Part shown: positions 8,865-16,280 of the stretch, piece by piece
Position numbering within the stretch: position 1 is the first letter of the stretch
Layout: each line of letters opens with the position of its first letter
DNA from: Thermoproteota archaeon
Lineage (GTDB): Archaea > Korarchaeota > Korarchaeia > Korarchaeales > Korarchaeaceae
DNA length: 56,399 nucleotides
NCBI GenBank assembly: GCA_015522685.1
Contig: WALU01000038.1
Coordinates: forward strand, 1-56,399
Direction of reading: 5' to 3'
Translations under genes and position numbers: made by a program
The notes under the pieces: model-generated
The model's database searches: none
What the model was told of the DNA's origin: nothing
The model's input: the letters and a program-made list of their open reading frames with translations, nothing else

Positions 8865-9082
8865 CGCTTGCTAATTACTTGCAATAGTTGGACGGTAAAA
8901 TGATCCTAAATATTGAATGAATATTTCTAGGCCTAAGAATAATCACATCTTCATTTTCTTTCGACTCCATCTTCTCTCTAATTCCTCCTCTGACGTAAGT
9001 ATTAGGAGCCAGCTCACGAGATTTTATGCCAAAGCAATCTATATATTTAGGTACTCTGACTCGTAAGATTGAATGAAGCCTA

Positions 9083-9850
9083 GTGGTGGTGTTTCTGAGA
9101 CCGAAGAAGAGCCTAGGGCAAAGAATAATGGTATCTCGAAAGTGGCTGAGTATAATCGCTGGCTCCCTTGAAATAGAGCGATCGGATGTTGTCATTGAGC
9201 TGGGTGCTGGCACAGGTAATTTAAGTGAAGAACTCTTGAAGAGGGGTCCTAAGAAGCTTGTTCTAGTAGAAAAGGATCCCTACATGCTATCAAGCCTCAA
9301 GTCCAAGTTCCTGGGGGATGAGAGGGTCGAGATCGTTGACAGGGATATAAGGGAAATTTTCCCCCTGACGGATTACGATAAAATAGCAGCAAACCCACCC
9401 TACTACCTCTCATCTTTCATTATAATTGGTCTCACTAGGAGCAGATTTAAGAGGGCGGTTCTTACATTTCAGAAGGAGTTTGCTGAGAGGTTGATTGCCC
9501 AGCCTGGAACCTCAAAATACGGTAGCCTATCCGTCATAGCATCCCTATCCTTCTCGATAAAGAAAATAGGTGTGGTGGAGAGGAGATCCTTCTTTCCTCC
9601 TCCCAAAGTAGAATCTGTTGTGCTTGTGCTCGAGCCTAAAGACATTCCAGAGGAGGAGAAGGACCTGATCTTGAAATATGGTAAGATTATATTCTCTCGC
9701 AGGAAGAGAACCCTTAGGAACGTATTAAAACCGATTTTAGGGGAGAAATCTAAGGAGATCCCTTATTCGAACCGTAGGCCATATCATCTAACACCAAAAG
9801 AAGTTTTGGAGGTGGCTACATGGCTGAAAAGAGGGCTAGAATCGAATTGA
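9083..9850 (+). CDS. rsmA: 16S rRNA adenine dimethyltransferase KsgA/Dim1
   Basis: Dimethylates the two adjacent adenines in the 3' hairpin of 16S rRNA during small-subunit maturation. The 255 aa protein begins with the family signature PKKSLGQ, then the SAM motif IELGAGTGNLSEEL, VEKD, the catalytic NPPYYLSS and the C-terminal FFPPPKVESVV; FSRRKRTLRNVL near the end is also typical. An in-frame stop lies 9 bases before GTG 9083, so one of the three consecutive GTG codons must be the start. A TATA-like box at 9040-9047 suggests a short leader. The HemK-like gene follows with a 31-base overlap, forming an operon of two translation-related methylases. Confidence 0.93.
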   Translation: MVVFLRPKKSLGQRIMVSRKWLSIIAGSLEIERSDVVIELGAGTGNLSEELLKRGPKKLVLVEKDPYMLSSLKSKFLGDERVEIVDRDIREIFPLTDYDKIAANPPYYLSSFIIIGLTRSRFKRAVLTFQKEFAERLIAQPGTSKYGSLSVIASLSFSIKKIGVVERRSFFPPPKVESVVLVLEPKDIPEEEKDLILKYGKIIFSRRKRTLRNVLKPILGEKSKEIPYSNRRPYHLTPKEVLEVATWLKRGLESN

Positions 9851-10449
9851 GGGGTATCACGCTAGAGCTAGACGAGGAGGTCTATAGGCCAGCTGAGGAT
9901 TCTTTACTCCTGTTAGACTCAATAGAAAGCTTAGGTATCTTAGAGGGACTTAGATGCTTAGATGTGGGAACAGGTACTGGAATTGCGGCGATATACATGG
10001 CTAAGAGGGGGTGCGAGACCTTCGCAACAGATATAACAGAGGAATCTGTAGAATTGGCCTATAAGAACGCAAGGATAAATGAAGTTATTCTGCATGTAGC
10101 TCAGGGAGATCTTACGAGGCACTTCAGAGACTCATCCTTCGATATAGTTGTATTTAATCCACCGTACCTTCCAGAGCGCCCGAGCGATTTCAAGCTGCCC
10201 CTCTCCTGGGCGGGTGGGTTAAAAGGCAGAGAGGTAATAGATCGATTCCTTTCGGATCTTCTCCGTGTGCTTAGAAAGGGAGGAAGAGCGCTAATACTGC
10301 ATGCCGACTACAATGAACCCCATTGGACCTCTAAATGGGGTAGGGAAAGAGGTTTTGACGTTCGCATAGCAGGCAGGAGGAAGCTTGCATTTCACGAGTT
10401 AATTGTGCTGGAGCTTTCCCTCAGAAGCGCGAGAGCTGAGCACTTCTGA
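9820..10449 (+). CDS. HemK/Mtq2-like protein glutamine methyltransferase
   Basis: Class I SAM methyltransferase of 209 aa. Motifs are the N-terminal YRPAEDSLLLL, the SAM loop DVGTGTGIAA and the catalytic NPPYLP, which is typical of enzymes methylating glutamine side chains. In archaea and eukaryotes the short form (Mtq2-like) modifies the GGQ glutamine of the class I release factor; aRF1 is encoded about 5 kb downstream and has an intact GGQ. The start is ATG 9820, preceded by GGTGGC three bases upstream, inside the end of rsmA. The substrate is inference from family. The 3' end overlaps the convergent small zinc-binding gene by 29 bases. Confidence 0.88.
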   Translation: MAEKRARIELRGITLELDEEVYRPAEDSLLLLDSIESLGILEGLRCLDVGTGTGIAAIYMAKRGCETFATDITEESVELAYKNARINEVILHVAQGDLTRHFRDSSFDIVVFNPPYLPERPSDFKLPLSWAGGLKGREVIDRFLSDLLRVLRKGGRALILHADYNEPHWTSKWGRERGFDVRIAGRRKLAFHELIVLELSLRSARAEHF

Positions 10450-10618
10450 CCTGCTTAACCATCTTATAATGCTTTCTGCAGAGGGGTATCCTCCTTCCTA
10501 CATCACCCTTGAGTTTCAGCTTCAGCTCTTGTATGAAAGGTAAAAAGGATCTATCTACTTCCTTAACGGCTGGTTCATTACATCCCTCGATCGCACAAAC
10601 TTTGACCTTATTCTCCAT
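10421..10618 (-). CDS. Small putative zinc-binding protein, function unknown
   Basis: A 65 aa protein with CAIEGCNEP near the N-terminus and LCRKHYKM near the C-terminus, giving three Cys and a His that could bind one zinc. It is basic overall and opens with ATG. I do not recognise a characterised family. Its 3' end overlaps the HemK-like gene on the other strand by 29 bases. Confidence 0.65.
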   Translation of the reverse strand: MENKVKVCAIEGCNEPAVKEVDRSFLPFIQELKLKLKGDVGRRIPLCRKHYKMVKQVRSAQLSRF

Positions 10619-10741
10619 GATTACACCTACTATTATTATCTGATTACTCTCATCAGTATTTAAAGGACTTCTGTTTATGCGAAACTATTAGATCCTATCA
10701 GTACACTGTTATCTATCCGTAAGCTAGCAGACAAGATAGCA

Positions 10742-10819
10742 TGGCGGGCCCGGGGGGACTCGAACCCCCGACCTCCGGCTCCGGAGGCCGGCGCTCTATC
10801 CATGCTGAGCTACGGGCCC
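10742..10819 (-). tRNA. tRNA-Arg (anticodon CCG), CCA encoded
   Basis: Full cloverleaf: acceptor GGGCCCG/CGGGCCC, D stem GCTC/GAGC, anticodon stem CCGGC/GCCGG with loop CTCCGGA, T stem GGGGG/CCCCC with TTCGAGT. The 3' CCA is in the DNA. A TATA-like ATTTATATC is about 25 bases upstream (10840-10848). Confidence 0.95.
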
Positions 10820-10920
10820 GTGTAAAGTGACAATGAGTTGATATAAATAATAACTTAGTTAGATAATTCACTTACGGAAATCAATAGATTACTTTCTCCA
10901 AAAACTTAATGGGAGATCGT

Positions 10921-11085
10921 CTATTTCTTGGTCTTGAACTCGGTATAACCGCAATTCCCGCATGTATATCTATCCTCATGTTCAGCCATGAACGAGCCGC
11001 ACCTAGGACAAATTCTCTTCTTCCTAACGAGCTTACCTCCTTCTATGGAGTAACACTTCCATACCTGCACAGGCTTATGCTTCAT
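10921..11085 (-). CDS. rps27ae: Ribosomal protein eS31 (S27ae)
   Basis: Small-subunit zinc-ribbon protein of 54 aa. It has the four-cysteine zinc site CPRCGS and CGNCGYTEF, and the N-terminus [12 protein letters not shown] typical of archaeal S27ae. The start ATG 11085 overlaps the stop of eS24 by four bases (ATGA), so the two are coupled. A purine-rich GAGGAGGGGG lies about six bases upstream. It is the last gene of the rpoE-spt4-eS24-eS31 operon, an arrangement widespread in archaea. Confidence 0.95.
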   Translation of the reverse strand: MKHKPVQVWKCYSIEGGKLVRKKRICPRCGSFMAEHEDRYTCGNCGYTEFKTKK

Positions 11086-11381
11086 GAAGATGCCCCCTCC
11101 TCTTTCTCCTTCTCATTCCTCTTGATTATATGATCTGGTTCTATTGTCAGGGCGAATGCCCTACTGTTATAGGCCATAGCATACACTCTAGCTTCCTCCT
11201 TTCCGTATTCATTCACTATCTTCCTTATGAAGAGGTTCCCAATAGGTTTGCCTATCTCCTTAGCTATGGCTTCCCTGATCTCTTTCCTCGATGGAGTTCC
11301 ACCCTTAAACTTTACCGTGGCCACTATTTCCTCCCTTTGAAGGAGAGGATTGTCTCTACGTTTAGTGATCTCCAACTCCAT
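11082..11381 (-). CDS. rps24e: Ribosomal protein eS24
   Basis: Archaeal/eukaryotic small-subunit protein, 99 aa, the usual archaeal length. Recognised by the start [18 protein letters not shown], the [12 protein letters not shown] helix and the end segment [19 protein letters not shown] Shine-Dalgarno AGGAGG sits seven bases before the ATG. It lies between spt4 and eS31 in the same operon and overlaps the latter by four bases. Confidence 0.97.
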   Translation of the reverse strand: MELEITKRRDNPLLQREEIVATVKFKGGTPSRKEIREAIAKEIGKPIGNLFIRKIVNEYGKEEARVYAMAYNSRAFALTIEPDHIIKRNEKEKEEGASS

Positions 11382-11435
11382 TTTCGCCTCCTGTTTTGCG
11401 TGATCGCTTCAGATATATAACTGCTTCCCTCGCAC

Positions 11436-11624
11436 CTACCATACTCTCAGTGCATAGATGCCGACCTTATCATGCTCGAGTATCTTAGCCAGCTGGGATC
11501 TGAGGGGATCTATTATTGCCACGATACCTTCCCAGTTGTAGGTCAGGTCTTCAGAACTGCATATCGGGCATTTATTCTCCGTCGTTAAGGCCTTACAGTT
11601 TCTACAAGCCCTCCATTTAGGCAT
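11436..11624 (-). CDS. spt4: Transcription elongation factor Spt4 (RpoE'')
   Basis: A 62 aa zinc-binding partner of Spt5 that promotes RNA polymerase processivity. Four cysteines in CRNC and CPIC form the zinc site; the C-terminal WEGIVAIIDPLRSQLAK is the Spt5-contact region typical of archaeal Spt4. The start ATG follows the rpoE stop by a few bases, with GGAGGATG just upstream, so translation is probably coupled. Confidence 0.95.
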   Translation of the reverse strand: MPKWRACRNCKALTTENKCPICSSEDLTYNWEGIVAIIDPLRSQLAKILEHDKVGIYALRVW

Positions 11625-11628
11625 AAAA

Positions 11629-12210
11629 TCATCCTCCCTTCTCCTTTCCTTTCTCCTTCTCCCTCTCTTCCTCCTTAACTCCGAGCTTTCCTAGCTTAGG
11701 CTGCCTCATGGTCAGTGATACCTTCACTATGGGCTCTCCTTTGAGTAAAGCCATGGGATTTGGCTTGCTAACGGTAGTAATCCTTGCTCTCACTTTATCC
11801 CCTCTCCTAAAGGTTATTCTCGCCTTCTTACTCTGAAGAACCCCAGCCCTATGGACGAAAACGTCATCGCCAAGCTGCGATATATGGACGAACCCGCTTA
11901 TGGGGCCTATGGAAACGAACATACCGTAGTCAACGATGTTCTCTACCTCTCCCTCTACGATCTCGTCTTTCAGGGGCAAATAGGTGAGGACCTTGAACTT
12001 GGCCCTGACGTATATGTTTGGGCTACCGATTATTGATTTACCGTATCCTAGATCAGTAACCTCAAGCACATCTAATACGAGACCTATCTCCCTCAGATAG
12101 CGGCCCACATACTTCGAATTAAATTGCTCTCTAAGTATGGATCTGATATCCTTATCCAGATCCATTGGCCGAATGAAGCCGACATCGCTCATCTCAGTTA
12201 TGTAAAACAC
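11629..12210 (-). CDS. rpoE: RNA polymerase subunit Rpo7 (RpoE, Rpb7 homologue)
   Basis: Stalk subunit of archaeal RNA polymerase, 193 aa. The N-terminal tip domain begins FYITEMSDVGFIRP, and an S1 RNA-binding domain follows (EGEVENIVDYGMFVSIGPISG, about residues 84-104). A basic/acidic Lys-Glu tail ends the protein. The start is GTG 12210; no ATG precedes the conserved first strand. It leads the operon with spt4, eS24 and eS31. Confidence 0.95.
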   Translation of the reverse strand: MFYITEMSDVGFIRPMDLDKDIRSILREQFNSKYVGRYLREIGLVLDVLEVTDLGYGKSIIGSPNIYVRAKFKVLTYLPLKDEIVEGEVENIVDYGMFVSIGPISGFVHISQLGDDVFVHRAGVLQSKKARITFRRGDKVRARITTVSKPNPMALLKGEPIVKVSLTMRQPKLGKLGVKEEEREKEKGKEKGG

Positions 12211-12634
12211 TTTATCCTACCCCACCATAACCGTTTAGCAGCCGATCAAATCAAAGTTCAGCTTTCCTTACTTAAAGTTAGCGAGCATATGATGGTTGTG
12301 ATAACATGTGAAGATGAATGAAGAATATCGTTTTCATCGCTTGGACCATCGAGGTGCCCAAGAAAACGCTCGAGGCTGATAGGTAAAATTCTAGGAGTAG
12401 TTATCTGCTTAATAGGACGGAAATAAGCTGGTGGAATGCAGTTCTCACGCTAGAAAGCCTTGATGAGATCTAGGAAGGAATCGGGTTGCTAGGTTATTGG
12501 AGAGGCATGAATAAAAGATTACTCTATAATGATCCACCGCTTGAATGATTATACTCCATTTATCTACGCCATCCATGTTAGATGAGAAGTTTAATCATAA
12601 TATCCTCCTAAAGGGAAAATCAGATTCAATTTCC
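12211..12634. other. 424-base region with no supported gene
   Basis: Lies between the small minus-strand HTH gene and rpoE. Frames in both directions are broken by stops, and no tRNA or convincing structured RNA was found. It presumably contains the rpoE promoter near 12.24 kb. Confidence 0.5.
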
Positions 12635-12901
12635 CTATTTTCCCATTATCCTTTCTATATATTCAACTATCTCCTTGCTCGCTGCTGGATTAAGCGATAT
12701 GACACTACCCTCCTTATGAAGTAGAACATAGCCATCTTTAATCATACCTCTAATTATTCTCCTAACTCTTTTTCCATCCCTCTTAACTTTCTTGGAGATC
12801 CAGTGCACCAAGCTATCTACAGGAAGATATTTAGCTCCCCAACAACCCTTTCTCATGAGCTTGTTCATGATATCGGCTTTTATTTCATCATCGCTCAGCA
12901 T
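12635..12901 (-). CDS. Small winged-helix-like protein
   Basis: An 88 aa basic protein. Features are the segment VDSLVHWISKKVKRDGKRVRRIIRGMIKDGYVLLHKEG, read here as a helix-turn-helix followed by a wing, and a C-terminal helix. The function is unknown to me; archaea have many small proteins of this type. The frame continues upstream to a TTG at 12952, but that extension is made of the promoter TATA sequence, so ATG 12901 is preferred. It is divergent from another winged-helix gene, with a palindromic TATA element between them. Confidence 0.6.
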   Translation of the reverse strand: MLSDDEIKADIMNKLMRKGCWGAKYLPVDSLVHWISKKVKRDGKRVRRIIRGMIKDGYVLLHKEGSVISLNPAASKEIVEYIERIMGK

Positions 12902-12924
12902 GAGTTCACTTATAGTACCTTTAT

Positions 12925-12944
12925 AAGGTATATTTATATACCTT
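12925..12944. promoter_or_regulatory. Palindromic bidirectional TATA element
   Basis: A 20-base near-perfect palindrome (AAGGTATAT, central TT, ATATACCTT) between two divergent HTH genes. It can serve as a TATA/BRE in both directions and could also be a dimer operator for the flanking regulators. A further TTATAAGG lies just to its left. Confidence 0.6.
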
Positions 12945-12955
12945 ATCCTCAATAC

Positions 12956-13312
12956 ATGTTAGGTGATAGTATACCAGAGGAACTATATACGAACAAGGAA
13001 CATGAATCGATAATAATTAAGACCTTAGGAGATTCTCCTAAGCTAAGGATTATAGATTTCTTTCTGGACAATCCTTTATTCGATTTTACCAAGAAAGAGG
13101 TCATTGATGCTTTAGGCATGAGCAAGCAGACATTCTATAAGTACTTTCCAGACTTAGAGAAATACGGCATAGTTAAGGTATCTAGGAGGATAGGTAAAGC
13201 TAAACTGTACAGAATAAATATGGAACATCCATTAGTGAAAATGCTTAAAGAGTATGAGAAGAGGGTATCTCTCCAGATAGCTGAGGAAGAAGAGATAGCT
13301 TTAAAGCAGTAG
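12956..13312 (+). CDS. Winged helix-turn-helix transcriptional regulator
   Basis: A 118 aa regulator. Residues about 27-80 form a winged helix: KLRIIDFFLDNPLFDFTKKEV, recognition helix MSKQTFYKYFPDLEKYG, wing IVKVSRRIGKAKLYRIN. A C-terminal helix (HPLVKMLKEYEKRVSLQ) is likely for dimerisation. The plus-strand frame is open further upstream, but ATG 12956 fits the promoter and would give a nearly leaderless message. It is divergent from a second HTH gene, which suggests autoregulation at the shared palindrome. The target is unknown. Confidence 0.8.
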   Translation: MLGDSIPEELYTNKEHESIIIKTLGDSPKLRIIDFFLDNPLFDFTKKEVIDALGMSKQTFYKYFPDLEKYGIVKVSRRIGKAKLYRINMEHPLVKMLKEYEKRVSLQIAEEEEIALKQ

Positions 13313-13428
13313 TACTTATCTCTTAGCAACTCATAGCTCTATCGATTGGGCTATTGCTCCATGGAATTGTGCAGATATCTTCCAAGAGACGCAAGGATTG
13401 TCAAAACACAATTCGATACTTTCTCTTT

Positions 13429-13560
13429 TTAGCGAATCTTAACTTTCCTTATGTGTACAACTAAAAATGGCATGGCTGGCTCGAAATTCCAATTCAAAGG
13501 GATATCAATAGCGAACCGTTGGCTTCCTTTCTCTCCTCTCTTTCTACCTTTAACATGCAC
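13429..13560 (-). CDS. Possible small basic protein (43 aa)
   Basis: A short frame starting with GTG 13560, 26 bases after the stop of the gene upstream. The product is rich in Lys/Arg at its front (KGRKRGEKGSQRF), with a hydrophobic C-terminal half ending in VVHIRKVKIR. There is no family match I know and no strong ribosome site. It may be real because the spacing suggests co-transcription, but chance is not excluded. Confidence 0.25.
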   Translation of the reverse strand: MHVKGRKRGEKGSQRFAIDIPLNWNFEPAMPFLVVHIRKVKIR

Positions 13561-13585
13561 GAATTTCCTTCTAGTTTCTCGAATT

Positions 13586-14212
13586 CTACTTTCCCTCCTT
13601 TCTTTCCCTCATATCCTTCCTCTTTGCCCTCTTCAATGTTCTAACAACTAACCTGAGATATTTTGCGGCAGCAGGAGAAATAGCTCCAGGGGCGCTAGAG
13701 ACATCAGCAAAGAGGATGTCAGGCGGAGGATAGCCGAAGTGCGTGCGAACACATTCATCACAAGCATAGTAGTAATCAACGGGGATAGGGGTTATTTGCA
13801 TTAAACTGCTTATAGTATCATCACTGAGTCCGATGAACTCACGGCCACAATAGCGACACTTTCTAACGACAACTTCTGGCTTTATTAGGGAAATGAAGCC
13901 CAAAGAGGTGGGAATTACAGCTGCAATATCAGGTTGGGCCTCAAGGCTTAGGCTAGGGAATCTAATGGTTTTTATCCCGGCCCTCTCTATTTCTTCCTTT
14001 TTCCTCTCATTAGAAGCCTTGACGATTTTTCTCTGCTTAACTATGGAATTAGCTAGTTCCTTTATGGCTCGCTTCTTTATATTATAGGACTCATTGGATA
14101 CGGCCTCATATTTCTTGTTGAAGTCATCTATATACTCTTCAGGATTAATGTCAAAAGCCGAAACAATCTCGGTAAAAAGGGACCACAGAATGAAACGATC
14201 ATTATCAGGCAT
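13586..14212 (-). CDS. Uncharacterised protein with a zinc ribbon
   Basis: A 208 aa protein I do not recognise. The first ~85 residues are helical and charged, and a CRYCGREF ... CDECVRTHFG pair in the second half gives a four-cysteine zinc site. A basic helical tail (RTLKRAKRKDMRERKEGK) closes the protein and could contact nucleic acid. The start ATG 14212 has GGGAGGAGG just upstream; a TATA-like TTTAAATAAA lies at about 14.27 kb. It stands alone, apart from a possible small ORF downstream. Confidence 0.7.
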   Translation of the reverse strand: MPDNDRFILWSLFTEIVSAFDINPEEYIDDFNKKYEAVSNESYNIKKRAIKELANSIVKQRKIVKASNERKKEEIERAGIKTIRFPSLSLEAQPDIAAVIPTSLGFISLIKPEVVVRKCRYCGREFIGLSDDTISSLMQITPIPVDYYYACDECVRTHFGYPPPDILFADVSSAPGAISPAAAKYLRLVVRTLKRAKRKDMRERKEGK

Positions 14213-14370
14213 GCCTCCTCCCTCAAGCTCATGATGATAGAGCTTACTATCTACCTTTGTAAAGCGATACGTTTATTTAAACCGCAATCATCCATATAAC
14301 TGTAACTTCCTCTATTTGCAGCAGAAACTCTCCTTGCTCACGCACTTCCTAGCATTAGCTAAATCAAGAT

Positions 14371-14775
14371 TCAACTTCCCTTACTTAATCTTAAAGGATC
14401 ATCAAGTACAAGCTTCTTCCCTGCCCTGAGATATATAACTGGAATACCTTCTTTAAGAAGCCTCTCCTTCAATTCCAAGTCAAAAGTAGCTACTGCTCCT
14501 CCAAGCTCTTTAGCGAGGGCCAAGAGATCATTATCCGCTTCATCATCATATTCTTCAAAAATTTCGACCTTATACCTCTCCAATATTTCTATCGATATTC
14601 GGGCCTGTATCCTCCTCTTCCCCTTCAAAAATTCATTTAATTCCCTCATCACGGATTTCGTTGTTGCGAGGGTTGCTTTAGGGTAAAGCCTCAGGACTTC
14701 CTCTAGGCTAATGGACCTAATATCCGTTAAGGCCATTAAGAAGGATGTATCAAGCAACAGGTACCTTTTAGCCAA
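14371..14775 (-). CDS. PIN-domain nuclease (Fcf1/Utp24-like or VapC-like)
   Basis: A small RNase-fold protein of 134 aa. The acidic residues that bind Mg in PIN domains are visible: Asp in LLLDTSFLM near the start, Glu in VMRELNEF, Asp in EADNDLLALAKE and Asp in ATFDLEL. No antitoxin gene adjoins it, which favours an rRNA-processing type over a toxin. TTG 14775 is chosen because GGTGAT lies four bases upstream; a GTG at 14784 sits inside that motif. It begins only 13 bases after the 3' end of tRNA-Ile, so its message probably arises from the tRNA transcript by processing. Confidence 0.8.
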   Translation of the reverse strand: MAKRYLLLDTSFLMALTDIRSISLEEVLRLYPKATLATTKSVMRELNEFLKGKRRIQARISIEILERYKVEIFEEYDDEADNDLLALAKELGGAVATFDLELKERLLKEGIPVIYLRAGKKLVLDDPLRLSKGS

Positions 14776-14788
14776 CTCGATCACCTAG

Positions 14789-14863
14789 TGGGCCCGGGGG
14801 GACTTGAACCCCCGGCCTCCCGGTTATCAGCCGGGCGCTCTGACCAGTCTGAGCCACGGGCCC
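14789..14863 (-). tRNA. tRNA-Ile (anticodon GAT)
   Basis: Acceptor GGGCCCG/CGGGCCC, anticodon stem CCCGG/CCGGG with loop CTGATAA, T arm GGGGG TTCAAGT CCCCC. CCA is not encoded. It follows tRNA-Ala by two bases and precedes the PIN gene. Confidence 0.95.
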
Positions 14864-14865
14864 TA

Positions 14866-14939
14866 TGGACCGAGGGGGACTTGAACCCCCGGCCTCCGCC
14901 TTGCGAAGGCAGCGCGCTACCAGCCTGCGCCACCGGCCC
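14866..14939 (-). tRNA. tRNA-Ala (anticodon CGC)
   Basis: Acceptor GGGCCGG pairs with TCGGTCC including two G-U pairs; anticodon loop TTCGCAA; T arm GGGGG TTCAAGT CCCCC. CCA is not encoded. A TATA-like TTTTATTTA at about 14963-14972 is placed for transcription from its 5' end. Confidence 0.95.
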
Positions 14940-14984
14940 GCATTTTGAGGATCCTGTCTCTCTAAATAAAAGTTTCTTATGTAA

Positions 14985-16223
14985 TTATTCTCTCATTTCA
15001 TACCTAAGAACTGCAGCAACTCCGCCTAGGGCTTTAAGCTGAGCTCCCCATTCTGTACCAGGGGATATGACAAATAACTCGGCACCTGTTTGGCTGCCGA
15101 GCTCTCCAAGGTACTCTATTATATCTATCTCCTCCAACTCATATACTGTTCCTCCGCATTTAGGACATTTCCATCCGCTTAATGACATTTCTCTATCTTT
15201 TCTGATTACCTTCTGCTCCTCATAACCGCACTGAATGCACTTTATCTTTACCTTCTTAACTGGTATATCTTCTAAAACGAGTATTTTTTCAGCTGATCCA
15301 GAGATCAGTGCATTCTCAACTTCTTTTATTCCATAGGCAACTCTTCCAGATTCCTTAACCAGAAGCCTAAATACTTCCTCAACCAAGCTTCTCTCCTTAT
15401 ACAGGGATGATTCCTTGAGGAGGTCCTCTGCTTTCATTATAAGCTCTCGAATCCCCTGCTCCTCTGTATAAGATAAGGGTATGCTAGCAATAATCTTTCT
15501 CTGTAATCTGTAATCTAGGAAATTACCCTCCTCAAATTTTTCTCTGGCATCTCCAGGTCCTCCTATCAGTATTCCCTCAAGCTCGTTCTCTATTGGTAGT
15601 AAAACTTCGTTAGCTCTGATACCTAATCTCTTAAAGAAATCATGAACTCTCTCCTCCCTTATCCTTTCGAACCTCCTCTGAGACTGGCCACCAGCGCTAT
15701 GCTTCGGAGGTATATCTGAGGATACCCACCTGATTACCTTGTAGTTAGAACCCCTAAGTATAGCTATTACACCTCCACCCCTATCCATTACTATAAGCCC
15801 ATATGCCTTCTTTTCTCTAATCATATCCTCCAGAGGCTCTAAATAAAACTCATGATTGCATATGTACTGAAAGGATCTAACTGGCTCTGGAGGTTCTATT
15901 ACGTAGATCTCTATCTTTTCTGTACCTCTATCTCTTCCTTGGGGAATTGCTCCGCAAAAAATCACTAATCCATTCCCCGGTACACTTCGATAAAGCTTTA
16001 ACTTCTGTATTATACTTTCTATTGCACTCTGGACGTTTTTTCTCGTTAACTTATCCTTAATATTACTAGCTTGGTCGGATTCATCCCTTAAGTACTTTAT
16101 TACATCGTAAACGTTCTTACCTGGGGGCATATACAGAGATATAAGCTCAGTGCCTCTCCCCTTCTTCTTCTTTAACTCTTTTAGAAGCTTTCTGAACTCA
16201 TATCTCTCATAGGTTAAGGACAA
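14985..16223 (-). CDS. prf1: Archaeal class I peptide release factor aRF1
   Basis: Recognises all three stop codons and triggers peptide release, 412 aa. Domain 1 has YICNHEF, matching YxCxxxF, and NIKD where most family members have NIKS. The catalytic GGQ is in SAGGQSQRRFERIRE, and domain 3 carries two CxxC pairs (CIQC, CPKC) for a zinc. TTG 16223 is preferred as start because GGTGA lies just before it; the GTG at 16232 falls inside that motif. The HemK-like enzyme at 9.8 kb would methylate the GGQ glutamine. The gene is single, with tRNA-Ala beyond its 3' end on the same strand. Confidence 0.95.
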   Translation of the reverse strand: MSLTYERYEFRKLLKELKKKKGRGTELISLYMPPGKNVYDVIKYLRDESDQASNIKDKLTRKNVQSAIESIIQKLKLYRSVPGNGLVIFCGAIPQGRDRGTEKIEIYVIEPPEPVRSFQYICNHEFYLEPLEDMIREKKAYGLIVMDRGGGVIAILRGSNYKVIRWVSSDIPPKHSAGGQSQRRFERIREERVHDFFKRLGIRANEVLLPIENELEGILIGGPGDAREKFEEGNFLDYRLQRKIIASIPLSYTEEQGIRELIMKAEDLLKESSLYKERSLVEEVFRLLVKESGRVAYGIKEVENALISGSAEKILVLEDIPVKKVKIKCIQCGYEEQKVIRKDREMSLSGWKCPKCGGTVYELEEIDIIEYLGELGSQTGAELFVISPGTEWGAQLKALGGVAAVLRYEMRE

Positions 16224-16280
16224 CTTTTTCACCCTTTAGAGGAGAAAGTAAGTTGAATTATAAAATCCTCAGGTATTGTG

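Noticed and set aside
8875..9213. 112-codon minus-strand frame overlapping the start of rsmA
   Set aside because: Antisense to the conserved KsgA N-terminus; no protein-like pattern.
12902..12952. N-terminal extension of the small minus-strand HTH gene up to a TTG
   Set aside because: The extension translates the TATA palindrome itself; the promoter position favours ATG 12901.
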